Shown: in pieces, positions 53,603 to 64,000 of the stretch
How positions within the stretch are numbered: the stretch's first letter is position 1
Layout: each line of letters opens with the position of its first letter
Origin: Porodaedalea pini
Lineage: Eukaryota > Basidiomycota > Agaricomycetes > Hymenochaetales > Hymenochaetaceae
Assembly: GCA_002794775.1 (NCBI GenBank)
Contig: NBAY01000013.1
Span: 372,001 to 436,000, forward strand
Length of the DNA: 64,000 bases
Reading direction: 5' to 3'
Notes under the pieces: model-generated
Databases searched by the model: none
The model's input: only the letters and a program-made list of their open reading frames with translations
What the model was told of the DNA's origin: nothing
Program-made: the position numbers and the translations under genes

Positions 53603-55263
53603 TCACGCACGAGTGGCAGAGATGCCGAGTTGCACCAGGCCCTCTCTCGCAGCCTCGTTCTGAGCACCCTTCTTCGTGCTAGAGCGCCCGATCGCGAGCT
53701 GATGGCCATCGACTATCGCCTGCACAACCCAAATTGGCGTGACCTTCGTGCCCTCGTCTTTTACTGCGTCGAAGATCCACTCGACGGTCATGTGCTTCTG
53801 CTGCAGATACTGGTTAAAAAGCGAGAGGTGACCGACGGTGTTCTGTGATGGGGGTTGACCCGCTGGGTTTTGGCTTAGGTCAAGGCCCGAAGGAGCAGTT
53901 CCCAATGGGCTGTTGTCTGGGGCGTGCGGCAGCGTGGGAGTTGGGGGCGGAGAGGGGAGACCATGTTGGTCGCGACAGACGCGATAGGCCTCTTTCACGT
54001 AAGGCAGGAAAAGGACATTAAGCCAGCTCCTGACGACTTCTAGTCCTTGATCCTTATAAAGTCCACCAATGTAGGCCTAGATATGAAGTTGAAGCAGTGA
54101 GTTGGGTTTCTGTCAGAAGCGCAGAAAGACTCCGTACTTCGAGTGCATCCGCTATAGAACGAACTTACTTCAGCTTCGAGCTACTTAGAATATATGCCAA
54201 TTACGACCAACCTTGAATGTGTATGGATGTTTTTAGAGTGATGGCAGACGCTCGATGAAGACGAAGATGCTGTGGGAGGCCGTATTTGACGGAACTGTTA
54301 AGAAGTTCAGGACGCTTTAGAGTTGGTGGGTTCTCATGAGCCTTCTGAATAGTAACCTACATGTCTGCAAGGGTTGCATTCCCGACCACTAGAGCCCTTA
54401 TTTTCTGACGATCACGAATAATGAAATTCGGGAAAAGACGAACGAGTTTATGAATAGACTCACGGTTGCGGGACCGACTCTAAGAGTACGGTAGCAATCG
54501 CGCACGAGGTCTGTAATCACAAGACCGAGTACAGCATCCCCCTGGTGCTCCAGACTTCATTTTGCACGGCGTTCAGTGAAAAATAGAAATGACAGTCCGA
54601 TATAAAATTGATTAGGTCCATCAGATATCATCAACGCGTGGAAGATGCATCTTGTCAATGCGGGAGAAAAGCGCAGAGAATGATTCTGCACACTTACACC
54701 TCATTGTCTGGAGCAGGATCATTGGGAGAATCTTCGAAATCATGTCGGGAGCGCGCATAAACGGAGCGGTGGGTGAAGACCTGCTGGCGGGTTGCGTCGT
54801 TCAGGATGGGAGGCAGCGGCGGAAGCCCACCATATGCCTCCAAATCCGGCCTAGTAAATGAAGATCAAAAAGAAAGTGCATAAACATGAGCTCCTCCTGC
54901 AGTAGATCAATCTCATACTCACTTGAGCGCCAGCATGCTCGGATCGACTATCTCACAACTGGCTAGAGTACTGGTGTTTCCCTGCTCTAGGTCCTGCGCG
55001 GGGTCGTTAGGCGGACTTGCAGCGCCCGATGAGGTAGATGAATACAAGCGGCAACGTGAGCACTGATGCTGAATGTCGACGAAGCTTCCCTTGGCACTCT
55101 CCGACAAACTCCGCCTGGTTTCCAGGCGAGTTCCCGTGCGAGTGATAGTCTCAGATCGATTGATAAACAGACGCGGTGCGCGTGAGCTGAGAGCGCGGGA
55201 TGGAACTCGGAGGCGTATGTGAGATCTCATAGAGCCTCTGGATTGGGAAACAAGGCCGAGCAT
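53603..55263 (-). CDS. RNase III with dsRNA-binding domain, mitochondrial-looking
   Basis: The start (CAT 55261-55263) gives MLGLVSQSRGSMRSHIRLRV followed by many Arg and Ser and almost no acidic residues for about 35 residues, like a mitochondrial presequence. Exon 2 carries LPPLPPILNDATRQQVFTHRSV. After an intron comes VLEHQGDAVLGLVITDLV, the RNase III signature (usually ERLEFLGDAVL). A later exon has DALE joined to AYIGGLYKDQGLEVVRSWL. All four metal-binding acidic residues (E and D of LExxGD, D and E of DxxE) are therefore present. A double-stranded RNA-binding domain ends the protein (LFNQYLQQKHMTVEWIF, STKKGAQNEAAREGLVQLGI). It could be the mitoribosomal protein mL44 (yeast Mrpl3) or a true RNase III. 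About six exons; middle exons are less certain. Confidence 0.8.
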
Positions 55264-55558
55264 ATTAGAGGTAGGGGCTGCGCTCGAAGATGCCGAAGGG
55301 AAAGGTAAGATCCAGGACCCAGGACGAGAACTTTGATAGCGTGGCGTACACGACTTGTTACAATGTTAGAAGCGAGTGAGTTTAGGAAAAGTAGCAGGTG
55401 GAGTTGCAGATCAAACTTCAAAGGGGCCGATCAAACTTGAAGTAGCCAGCTTCCGACGCGCACTCACCCTCCACCAAGTCTCAATCACAGTTTCAATCAG
55501 AGTGCACATTCTATCATGACACAACTGATGAAGTCTACATCATATTATACACGTTTTC

Positions 55559-56598
55559 TCATTCCGTAACGGCAAAGGGCCAATCATAAAGCCATAACGC
55601 CCTCATGAAAGCACCAATCTCCTGCGAAACACGTCCTGATCCCTCTGTCTTCACATCATTTCCCCTTGCTTCGTCCTTCGAGCGCAGCTCCGCTTCACGC
55701 TAATAGACGGCGGGTTATAAAGCAGCCGATTCCCGACTTCTCAGAAACACATACCTTCTTTTTAAGCATTTGAATTCGCATCGCAAGGTAGTCCTCGTGA
55801 AGACCGCATTCTGTCTTGTCCGTCCGGCCAGCCCAACGTCCTGCGCGCTCACCATCGTCCCCCTCGCCGGACTTTTGCGTACTGTGCCAGTCGCCGACGC
55901 TCTTGTAACCTCGGTCAAGAAGCGCGTTTCGCGGGACGTTGTTTTCGCTGATGTACGTCTGGACAGCGGAGAAGTTCCAGGAGAAGAGAGGATTGAGTTT
56001 GAAGAGGCCCGTGGAATCGACCTCGAGGGGTTGGAGAGACTTCCGTGATGCGCCCTGAGAGGCACGTCGACCCGTGATGACAGATTGAACATTGTGCTCC
56101 ACGTATGCTTTCCGACCAGGCTCGACCTGAACAATGATAGAACTTCGTTACCAAAAGACGGGAATCCGTTGTAGAAAATAATCTTACCTTGACCAGATAA
56201 TCGTAACTCGTCTCATCGCGTTCCCATAACCGCTTGCCGTGCTTCGCTTCAAAATCCGCCACTGACTCGCATCCTTCCGGCTTGTAAACGTGCACCTTGC
56301 GCCCATACCTCCGCTTCACTTCTTCTACCAAGTCTAGCGTTTCCTGGAAATGGTATAGGGTGTTGATGAAGATGAGGGGTGGCGGGTTGGCAGTAAGCTT
56401 GCTCAGCATATCTAGTTGGGCAAGGCCAGTAAGACCGAACGCGGTGGTCTGGTATAAGTTTGAGAGGTTCTCGAGACCCCATTTGAGGACATCCTGAGGT
56501 GACAGCGTATGCAGATACGAGTTGATATTCTCGAGGGTTTGAGGGTCAACTGGATGCTGAAGAGGCCTTGGGTGATCAGGTTCAGGGACAGTTGGCAT
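55559..56598 (-). CDS. MET16: Phosphoadenylyl-sulfate (PAPS) reductase
   Basis: This enzyme reduces PAPS to sulfite with thioredoxin in sulfate assimilation. The start (CAT 56596-56598) gives MPTVPEPDHPRPLQHPVDPQ, then DVLKWGLENLSNLYQTTAFG, GLAQLDMLSKL, PLIFINTLYHFQETLDLVEE (the family's FIDTLHHFxET) and VHVYKPEGCESVADFEAKHG. VITGRRASQGASR and VPRNALLDRGYKSVGDWHST follow, then the redox motif KTECGLHE with the catalytic Cys. The last exon ends ALWLYDWPFAVTE. Three exons or so. The frame is open upstream of the Met, but that part is not conserved. Normally regulated by sulfur limitation, though no CACGTG element was noticed upstream. Confidence 0.94.
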
Positions 56599-57146
56599 TT
56601 TCAGTGGAATAGATAAGAGGCTTCGAAGGATTGTATTTTGTATCGGATGGCCCCAGAGGCGTGCAGTCTGGCAAGGCGAACATTGTGAATTCTTAGAACT
56701 GTACCACCGATGTAAGGCAAGAATGGCGTGCTCAGAGTCTGACACAGGTAAAGTGTTAAATTGCATTCTACATGAGAAAAAACTGCTGCATTTGACATCT
56801 AGCTTTTCAACATGTCGAGACACTTGAACTCCGGATAGAGCGCATTCTTTCACTTTTGAGTTGATTGTAGCAAAGTAGGGATATCGCTCGTAACCAGATT
56901 AATATTGTAGTGTTCGTTTCAATTGTCTAAGAGGCAGATGTGCATACAAAGCGAAAGACCATGTTATCGCGCGAACTGCTACCTGAAGGAAATAACGCTG
57001 ACCAGCTCGCTCTGCAGTCGAGACAAGCCCGCCGCACTTAGACATTTTCTGAACTGCATATAGATTAAAATCGATCTGACAGACTTCGGAAATGTATACA
57101 AACAAGCACATTCAAAACGAAAAGGCATACGTACACCTTCAACTCA
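56599..57146. other. Intergenic region
   Basis: This 548-base spacer lies between the PAPS reductase start and the CWC21-like 3' end, both minus. It should hold the MET16 promoter. Short open frames here show no recognisable features. Confidence 0.5.
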
Positions 57147-58501
57147 TTAACCTGAACCATTCGAACTAACAGACATAGATGAATCTGACGACCTGCTTCG
57201 GCTAACCTCGCGTTTCCGTGGGACGGGTGAGCGTGATACCCTTGCACTCGCTGCGCGCTTGCGGCCGCGAGCACTTGGCGGGTCGAAAGAACGCGACCGG
57301 GATCCGGACACGGGTGATTCAGACCCGGTCCTCGAGCGCGAAAGGCGGCCACGAGTACGGCCCGGTCGAGGAGAGAGGCTACGACTTAAGCTACGGCTGT
57401 CGCCGCGACGAGGGGGCGGACTTCGACTGTCTGAACGGCCATGCGGTGCGGCACGACGGGGCGGAGGAGACGGTGAGCGGATTGGAGATATAGAGCGTGA
57501 GACTGGTCGTCCGCGACGAGCTGGTGGCGGAGGAGAGTGCGAGAAAGACGATCTCCGGCGCATGGGTGGTGAAGAACGACGGGAACGATACTGATCGCGC
57601 TCTCGGGAAGGCGGGTCACGAAGTAGCGGACTACGGCTTCTGCTCGAGCGACGGTAGGAACCTCGACCCTCTCCGCGTGGAGGACCGGGGGGCGGAGGCA
57701 TACGTTCTCTATCTCTGTCACGCACATCCCGGTTGCGCTCGCGATCCCTGAAGTCCCGCTCACGGTTCACCTCTCGCATCTTGCGCAATTTGTCTTCCTC
57801 ACGGCGGCGAAGACGGTCCCTTTCCCTTCGTTCGGCATCCCATTTTTCTTTTTGCGCTTCGTAACGCGCACGTTCTTCGTCGCGACGGCGGTCGCGCTCC
57901 TCGCGCTCTGCCTGGCGCTTCATGCGAATCTCTTCCTGCTTCTCGCGGTCGAAGGCGTCGCCCTCTGAATAGTCGGGCCGTGTACCAAGCGCACGCGACA
58001 TCTTATCGAGCTCTGCCTTCTTGGCCGCCGCGAGGGCGTGTGTGTCAGAAGTTTTGAGAGACTTCGCATTGGCGAGGACGCTGCTGGCAAGAGAGGTGAG
58101 CAGCTTTTGGCGCAGAGCATCAACTTCTTCTTCAATCTTGTCTTCATCAACCCTATTTCGAATTCAGCATCTTAATAAAGAGAGACGGAAGTTGTGACAG
58201 TCTGACTCACTCTTTGTCCTCCAATTCAAGCCTCAACTCCAAACACTTTACTTCAACCTGGCGCTTCCTTTCATGCTCAAGGATACCTTCGTCCGGTTCA
58301 CGATGCTTCGGCGGAGCAGTGTCCCAAGCAGAGGCTCTATCTTCTGCAGTCTCAAAGTGCCGCATGACGGCCATATTGCGCATGACATATCCATTTGTAC
58401 CGCTGTTCAAAACCGAAAGCGCTTCAGTACTGTGACTTTTTAACGATGGAGGAAGAGACGAACCTTCCACGGGGGGTCGTGAGACCAATACCATTATACA
58501 T
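57147..58501 (-). CDS. CWC21: Pre-mRNA splicing factor Cwc21/SRRM2-like
   Basis: Cwc21 (relative of human SRm300/SRRM2) binds Prp8 near the spliceosome catalytic centre. The first exon (start CAT 58499-58501) encodes [12 protein letters not shown] and splices to [17 protein letters not shown], the near-invariant N-terminus of the family. The cwf21 domain follows ([20 protein letters not shown], then [17 protein letters not shown]). A long charged coiled-coil-like stretch ([20 protein letters not shown]) and an RS/SP-rich tail of about 200 residues ([32 protein letters not shown]) end [11 protein letters not shown]. The RS tail is absent from yeast Cwc21 but typical of SRRM2-like proteins. Divergent from the SNAPC4-like gene with only about 70 bases between the starts. 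Confidence 0.9.
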
Positions 58502-58574
58502 GATGAAGGCAAAAGCACACTTGTAAGACGAATTTTATGTGTTTTGAAAGCCCACGGTCGACTAGAACTCGACG

Positions 58575-60990
58575 ATGGTGGTTGGGAAGAGAGGATGTCA
58601 TCGCCGAAGCTTGTTGTAAAGTGTGCTACACGTGACTCAACGCGTAGACGCGCTCGCCGAGTCGTCGTAAGTTCTTGCGGTCTTTCACCACCGATGTCAG
58701 AAAAGCAGCAATTGACGCTGCTATACAAGCGAATAAAAATCATCAATATGCTCTTAATGTGTACATAGAGCGCCTCGAAGCGGAACTCAAGACCGTCGAC
58801 AGACTGATCGTCAGTTCAATATCGTCTACCTCCGTTCCTTTCATGCCTCTAATCTTCTTAGCTAAGGCAGCCATAGACTCCGATGACGATGCCGATGACA
58901 TTCCGGATATGGGACTAGTCTCTGTAGAAGGCGCTACGAAGCCTGTCTCAGTGCTATTGCCGAGAGCGCTACTGTCTGAAGACTCACCTTTCTTCGAAGA
59001 CGCGCAATGGAGGAGGCGATATTTGGACTTTACCACTGTTAATCAAAGTGAGCCATCTTCCGCGTCTGGTATATTTGCCTTCTTAATTTCCGTTAGTGAA
59101 AGCCAAAGAACATGACGCTTTGAGGGAGGCCGTCCGAATCGAGAACATGAGGATGCTCACTTTGGATGCACAGAGCCGGTGGGTTTATAACACATATACT
59201 CCTTCATTCTAGCTGCCAGCCTTATGTACGTGCTCTAGACATCAGCCGATTGACATCAAAGCCTTTCCTCCCGAACACTTTGAACAGAATGCAGAAGGGA
59301 TCGACTGGAGGCGCGTTTCTATAAAGGTTACTGATTTTTCTAGCATTCATTCTCTGCATACTGAAGCCTCTTCTATATTGTTAGATGAGCTCCTCAATCC
59401 CGAGCGCTGTAGCTAGGACACCTAGAGAGTGCCAAATCCGCTGGCTCGGCCATCTCCACCCGTCTATAAACCAAAGTAGTTGGACGCCTGAAGAGACAAA
59501 GCGGTTCGCGCGCTATCCTCGATGAGGACAGTATCAAGAAGTCGCCAATAGACTGGACGGATATTGCGAAAAGGCTTGATGTGAGCTCACGCCCTTTCCC
59601 TTCCTTCTTGGCGTCCCGATTCAGCTCACATCTGCCGCCTAGACAAACCGCACACCAATTGACTGCATGCGCCATGGCATGACGCGGAAGGTGCACACCT
59701 GGTCGCCTGAGGCAGACCAAAAACTTCTAGACGCTGTTGAGCTATATGGACAGAACAATTGGCAACTCGGTACGCTATGAACTTCTTTTCCCGCTCAATC
59801 GTTCCTTCCTTACGATGATCTAATATGGCACATTTCTAGTCGCGATGAACGTCTCTGAGGACGCAACGGGGCACCAGTGTCAGAAGCGCTACTTCGACTC
59901 ACTGGACCCAGCGCTAAAATTTGGACCTTGGACGCCGGAAGAAGACGAGAAGCTTCGCCGTGCCATTGCAGCATTCTCCAGCACGCCCGTAGCCTCTGTT
60001 TCTGGCAATGGAGAAAACACTGCATCAGGGAAGCAGACAATTCCGTGGCAGGACGTTGCGCTCTTTGTACCGGGACGTACCAACAACCAGTGTCGTGAAC
60101 ACTTTCAAAACCGTGATTCGAAATCCAGGAGCAAGGATAAAAACGGGGAAGGCAGGGGTAATACGAAAAGAAAGGGGAAGGAGAAGGCCACTGTCGCAGA
60201 TGGTCTGAATGAAGAGGAGGAGGGTGAGGGCGTGGCATCCGACGCGGCTGAGCAAGGCGGGCCTGCCGAAACAAGTACAGCAGGGAAACGCAAGGCGAAG
60301 CCGAAAAGGGGGGCGCCGTCCAGGGGAAAGAGGAAAGGCACACGGGCCGACCTAAACTCTGAGGCCAGTGTCGGCGATGAAAACCATTCCGAACTCAATG
60401 CAGATTCTGCGACGCTACCTCAACTCGACAGCGGTCTTACGCAAGTCGGCGTGGCGGAAGGAGAGTCACTGCATGTCTACGATACGATATCTGCGCCTCG
60501 AGCACTTTCTGGTCCGCGACCGCGACCACGGAGGAAAGTAGAGGAAGAAACCGAGCCAAATGCACAGTCAGAGCCAACTGCGGAGGAAACAGGAGTATCA
60601 TCAAATCTGGGCAATTCAGGCAGTGCCTCTAAGCCCAAATCAAGTCCGAGGAGAAAAGGACCTCGCACCAGGACGGGTACGGGAGCTATGCGGAGACGGA
60701 AGGCCGGGCTTACGAATGTCGAGGATACTGAACAAGCCAGTTGCAAAATCATAGGCGACACTGCTGACGGGCCTGAGGAACCGACCGTCGCAGAGCCAGC
60801 AAATAAAAAGCGAAAGACAGCAGGACGACCTAAGAGCGGAATGGGTACTTCGATGGAGGATTCGTTGGTGGTCGGAACTACCGATACCGCGGAGCTTTCT
60901 GGAAAGACCAGGGCATTACTCGTGCCTCAAGAAGGGGACGACGGCGCTGGGAGGCGCAGGAGCTCGAGGCTCGCAAGGGGCAAGTCCTGA
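58575..60990 (+). CDS. SNAPC4-like Myb-repeat protein with apparent frameshift
   Basis: Several Myb/SANT repeats follow an N-terminal helical region ([20 protein letters not shown]). They read IDWRRVSIK...[18 protein letters not shown], then [50 protein letters not shown] and NNWQLVAMNV, and finally [16 protein letters not shown] and [20 protein letters not shown]. The pattern resembles SNAPC4/SNAP190, which binds snRNA promoters. The C-terminal 280 residues are disordered and basic with AT-hook-like [12 protein letters not shown]. In the exon around 59390-59580 the frame runs into TGA at 59523-59525; the expected repeat continues in another frame, implying one extra base at 59505-59514. The start at 58575 depends on an inferred first intron and is uncertain. 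Confidence 0.75.
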
Positions 60991-61251
60991 CTATTAATAT
61001 TTATATCATTTCGGAGCGTAACATAAATATACCATTTCATGTCAAGCATTGCGTGACAAATGCGTAAGCCGATCCAGCGCCTCGTTAACGAAAAGTTCGA
61101 GCGCTGATTACATGTAAATTTCAGCCTACACCCAGCCCTATAAATAAATATACATTTCGACTATAAGTCCATCCTTTCAGCGATCCTAGAATTATGAGCG
61201 ACCAAGCGTAAAGAGAAGGGGAGTGAGAAAGGAGAGAGAGGAGATCATCGC

Positions 61252-63565
61252 CTAAGACTGCCCCACCACATAGCTCTCGTTCGAGTTGAATATGAGCCCA
61301 GGCTTGCGCTCCGCAAGATCAAGCAGCATCTCCGCGAAATAGCTGTTCGCCCACGCGAACCACGGGCGCGTATACGCGCTCGCATTGTAGATGTCGATCG
61401 ACTCGTGGATCAGGCCCAGCCCGAGCGTGTTCTATCAGCGAGGGGGAAAGGAAGTAAGGAAAGACAATAAGAACAGTGATGAGGTAGAATGTATAGAGAA
61501 GAGGAAAAAGGACAAAGGAAAGGCGAAAGACGGATGTGTGACGAGGAGAGGGAGACGCACATTAGCGATCATGTATAATGTATTTGTGATCTCGTCGTCA
61601 TCGTCCCGTCCCGTAAACAGACGTAATGAGAGACATGGGCCTGGAAAGACGGTGCTGAGAGAGCACAACACCATAGAGTAAGGAGACGTAGCATGCCAAG
61701 CATGCCACGCATCGACATGCGGACTTCTACATACTACTGTTAGTTACACTGTCATGTTTTTCCTGTCGCAGAAGTTGTTTTACGAACCCGATGCTAGAAA
61801 AGTTCGCGCCTTTCGCGAAATAGGGATTCTTGCGCGACTGCATGGCCTTACGCTTGGCAACGTATGTCGGATCGGTCTTGTCTGGGAAAGTAAAAAAAGG
61901 ATTATAAAGAAACATAAGCAAGGGCTGGCGAGTAAACATGAAGAGCGATCAGGCGCACTCAGGAAACCGAGATATGGCAAGGACAGAAGAGACTGCCGTA
62001 AACGCAGGGTCAGGTTGATGTTCGAATGGTATGAAAGGGACTCGTACAGACTGGAACGCCCGCATCGTCCATATCATATCGAGAGCCCAAACCTGCACCT
62101 CTTTTATATTGATTGAACGATACGCGATGATCATGAAATTTATCTACCATTCGTCTCATAAGCAAAGACAATATCCTCGATCTGTTCATCGAATCTATCT
62201 CTTCAGAAGACTAGTTTCAAAAAGAGAGGAGTGTAACTGCGGACCGTGGTATTCCAAATGGCAGCAAAGATCCTAGCGCTGGTGTTCCGCGCAAGCGTCG
62301 AGATATTCGAGAACTGGTCGGCAGACTCAAGCATGTCCGCAAGGTTCGTAAGCTCGACGGATAGCATCGCGTTCGCAGGAGTCAAGAACGCTGCCAATTA
62401 CACAACGGGCCGTCAGCAGCTCAACTTTCATCACGAGTTGCGAGTCAGAGAAAGTCAGTAACAGTGTAGACATACCAAAGGTACTGAGGTCATCACTCGG
62501 GCGATGATGCGTGCCCACGAGACCGGTATAACCCTTGGGCTCGCCGTTACCTCCATTGTTGACCGCGGGGCTCAGCGCGCCGTCTCCGCCTGTCCAGTTG
62601 TAGTACGAGATGAAGTTGAAGTCGGCGTCCCACGACGCCTGCGACTGTTCGTCGATGACGCGGAAGATTTGCGAGATTGCTGCCAGCCTTGTTTTAAGAA
62701 GAAGGACAGATACTTGTTAGTCGGTCTGTTCTTGGGACAGGCGAAGAGACTGTGGGGAAGGGCGTACAGTTCGTGTCAAGGATGGAAGAGTCGCTCGTCG
62801 CCGAGTAGTATGAACGCGAAAGCTTGAGAAAACCACATAGCGAGTCAATCTCATACTGCAGCAAAAATCAGCGAAAGCTCTTTTCATATCTTGCGGACAG
62901 AGCAGAAGTTCCCTCACTTTGCATTCGAACACTGTCGTGTTGTCCACTGGTCTGTGAGCCTAGTCAATTTGAGCCGATGGTAAAAGCACGGTTAGATCAG
63001 CTCACGGGTTGACAGTGACGCCTAAGGCGTAATCATTCACTGTTGGAGCGAGCCCACTCTCAGGCGGCGGCTGGAAAGCTCCACAATACGGATACTGGGA
63101 GATATACCTTGCCTAATGCAAGCACAGTTTGGTAAGCCGCCAGGTTCTGAGGTCTGAATAATAGTCCCCCCACATTTCATTGTGAATGACGGCCTTCACC
63201 AGAGTGGCCAGCTCTTGATCTTGTCCTAGCAGAGAATAATAGTGGGCAAACTAAGGTTCTCGTCAGAATTTTAGTCTGAGAAGTGGCGCGTTGTTATACA
63301 CCTGGTTTCCAGTGTCTCGTAGCCATTGCGCGCTACAACCAATGTATCTCAGCCACCCTGTGTAATAGGCAGTGAAAGAGACTTACGTGATATCCTATAA
63401 ATGCAAGAAAGCATGTTAGCCAATTTTGAAGCGCAGAGGTCGAGAAATCCTTACTCCAGTGATGATGAACGCGATGTTCTCGGTCTGCCAAAGTAGTTCC
63501 ATCAAACCCTATAAGCCAGAGCAGAACTTGTGCACCCACAGCATTGAAATACTTGACAGTCGTAT
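61252..63565 (-). CDS. GH125 family alpha-mannosidase (Mug157-like), 5' end unresolved
   Basis: GH125 enzymes are exo-alpha-1,6-mannosidases; fungal members include S. pombe Mug157. From the 5' side, exons give DTTVKYFNA, TENIAFIITG, DIT and AQWLRDTGNQ (the conserved DI..QWLRD motif, made from micro-exons). FAHYYSLLGQDQELATLV, RYISQYPYCGAFQPPPES and NDYALGVTVNP follow, then SWDADFNFISYYNWTGGDGA, GLVGTHHRPSDDLSTFAFLT and ANAMLSVELTNLADMLESAD. The C-terminal exon has HESIDIYNASAYTRPWFAWA, then YFAEMLLDLAERKPG, ending SNESYVVGQS at 61252-61254. The first exons, expected to carry a signal or anchor and the PNTLDTT region, could not be placed and may lie in 63566-64000 or beyond. About a dozen exons. 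Confidence 0.88.
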
Positions 63566-64000
63566 CTAATCACGAACAAAGTTTATGTTTCTATTCCAAG
63601 CAAAGCAAGAAGAGGATTCAGAGGAAGCAGCTTGTCAGTGTTAGAATGAAGTTCAAAGCAGATTTTATCACCTGACCGCGACGCGCTTCGTGACCTTTAT
63701 GTATGGACGCGTCGGACAAGCTCTCCGAATCGTAGACAGTACTAGTATTTCACCCTTCCTTCGGACACTTGGCCTTTTCGGCCTCACTTTTCAACAAATC
63801 TCCCCAGAAGAAAACTAATGCAAGCGTGCTGCGACTATGTATAAACTCGAAGATAAATTGTCCAGATGTTGAATGTGGAAAGGCAAAAAAAGTGTTCGGA
63901 CCTTTGGTGTTTCTTCACATTGAGGCAAAGGTAATGCCATCCATTTAAATTTACGAATGATGTGCTCGCAGTTTCAAAGGCATTATTGTGCAAAGAAGTT
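63566..64000. other. Right-edge region upstream of GH125 gene
   Basis: This stretch should contain the 5' exons or promoter of the minus-strand GH125 gene. A weak candidate is a 41-codon minus frame beginning MALPLPQCEETPKVRTL near 63938, vaguely like the family's N-terminal region, but it could not be joined in phase to the next conserved exon. Confidence 0.35.

Noticed and set aside
55915..56853. 312-codon extended frame of the PAPS reductase gene
   Set aside because: The conserved protein begins at the internal Met (56598), and the 3' part of this frame reads through an intron.

Overview
This window is nuclear DNA from a filamentous basidiomycete, most likely an Agaricomycete. Almost every gene is split by many short introns (about 50-75 bases, GT...AG), genes are packed on both strands, and there is no sign of operons, bacterial ribosome-binding sites or organellar genes. 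The gene content (DASH complex, questin-oxidase family, GH125, Kex1-type carboxypeptidase, gephyrin fusion) is fungal. I found no transposon, rRNA, tRNA or CRISPR array.

Layout. 1-9.8 kb: a VWA-domain protein cut by the left edge, a gamma-tubulin complex GCP5-like gene, MGM101 (mitochondrial DNA maintenance, divergent from GCP5) and a NagZ-like GH3 enzyme. 9.8-17.3 kb: a questin-oxidase-like protein, an ER thioredoxin-fold membrane protein, a KEX1-type carboxypeptidase, a possible 59-residue mitochondrial membrane protein and DASH subunit Spc19. 17.4-26 kb (all minus): a TMEM184/OST-alpha membrane protein, a gephyrin/CnxE molybdenum-cofactor fusion and a NOL11/Utp8-like nucleolar protein. 26-29 kb: two tandem tail-anchored proteins sharing an unusual zinc-knuckle motif. 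30-38.7 kb (all minus): a Ser-rich hypothetical, a possible small hidden gene, a glycerophosphodiester phosphodiesterase, an arrestin-like protein and a lysophosphatidate acyltransferase.

38.9-50.7 kb: NOP14 followed by the very large ATR/Mec1/Rad3 checkpoint kinase. 50.7-53.2 kb: YAF9 (YEATS), COX7 and COA3, the last two both acting in cytochrome c oxidase. 53.6-64 kb: an RNase III with a mitochondrial-looking N-terminus, PAPS reductase, CWC21 splicing factor, a SNAPC4-like Myb protein carrying an apparent frameshift, and a GH125 alpha-mannosidase whose 5' end is unresolved at the right edge.

Most genes are housekeeping. The features most worth a second look are the tandem zinc-knuckle/tail-anchor pair, the frameshift in the SNAPC4-like gene, the twin MluI cell-cycle boxes between GCP5 and MGM101, and two small candidate genes between larger ones. 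All exon structures are my manual reading of splice sites and protein continuity; no alignment or expression data were available.
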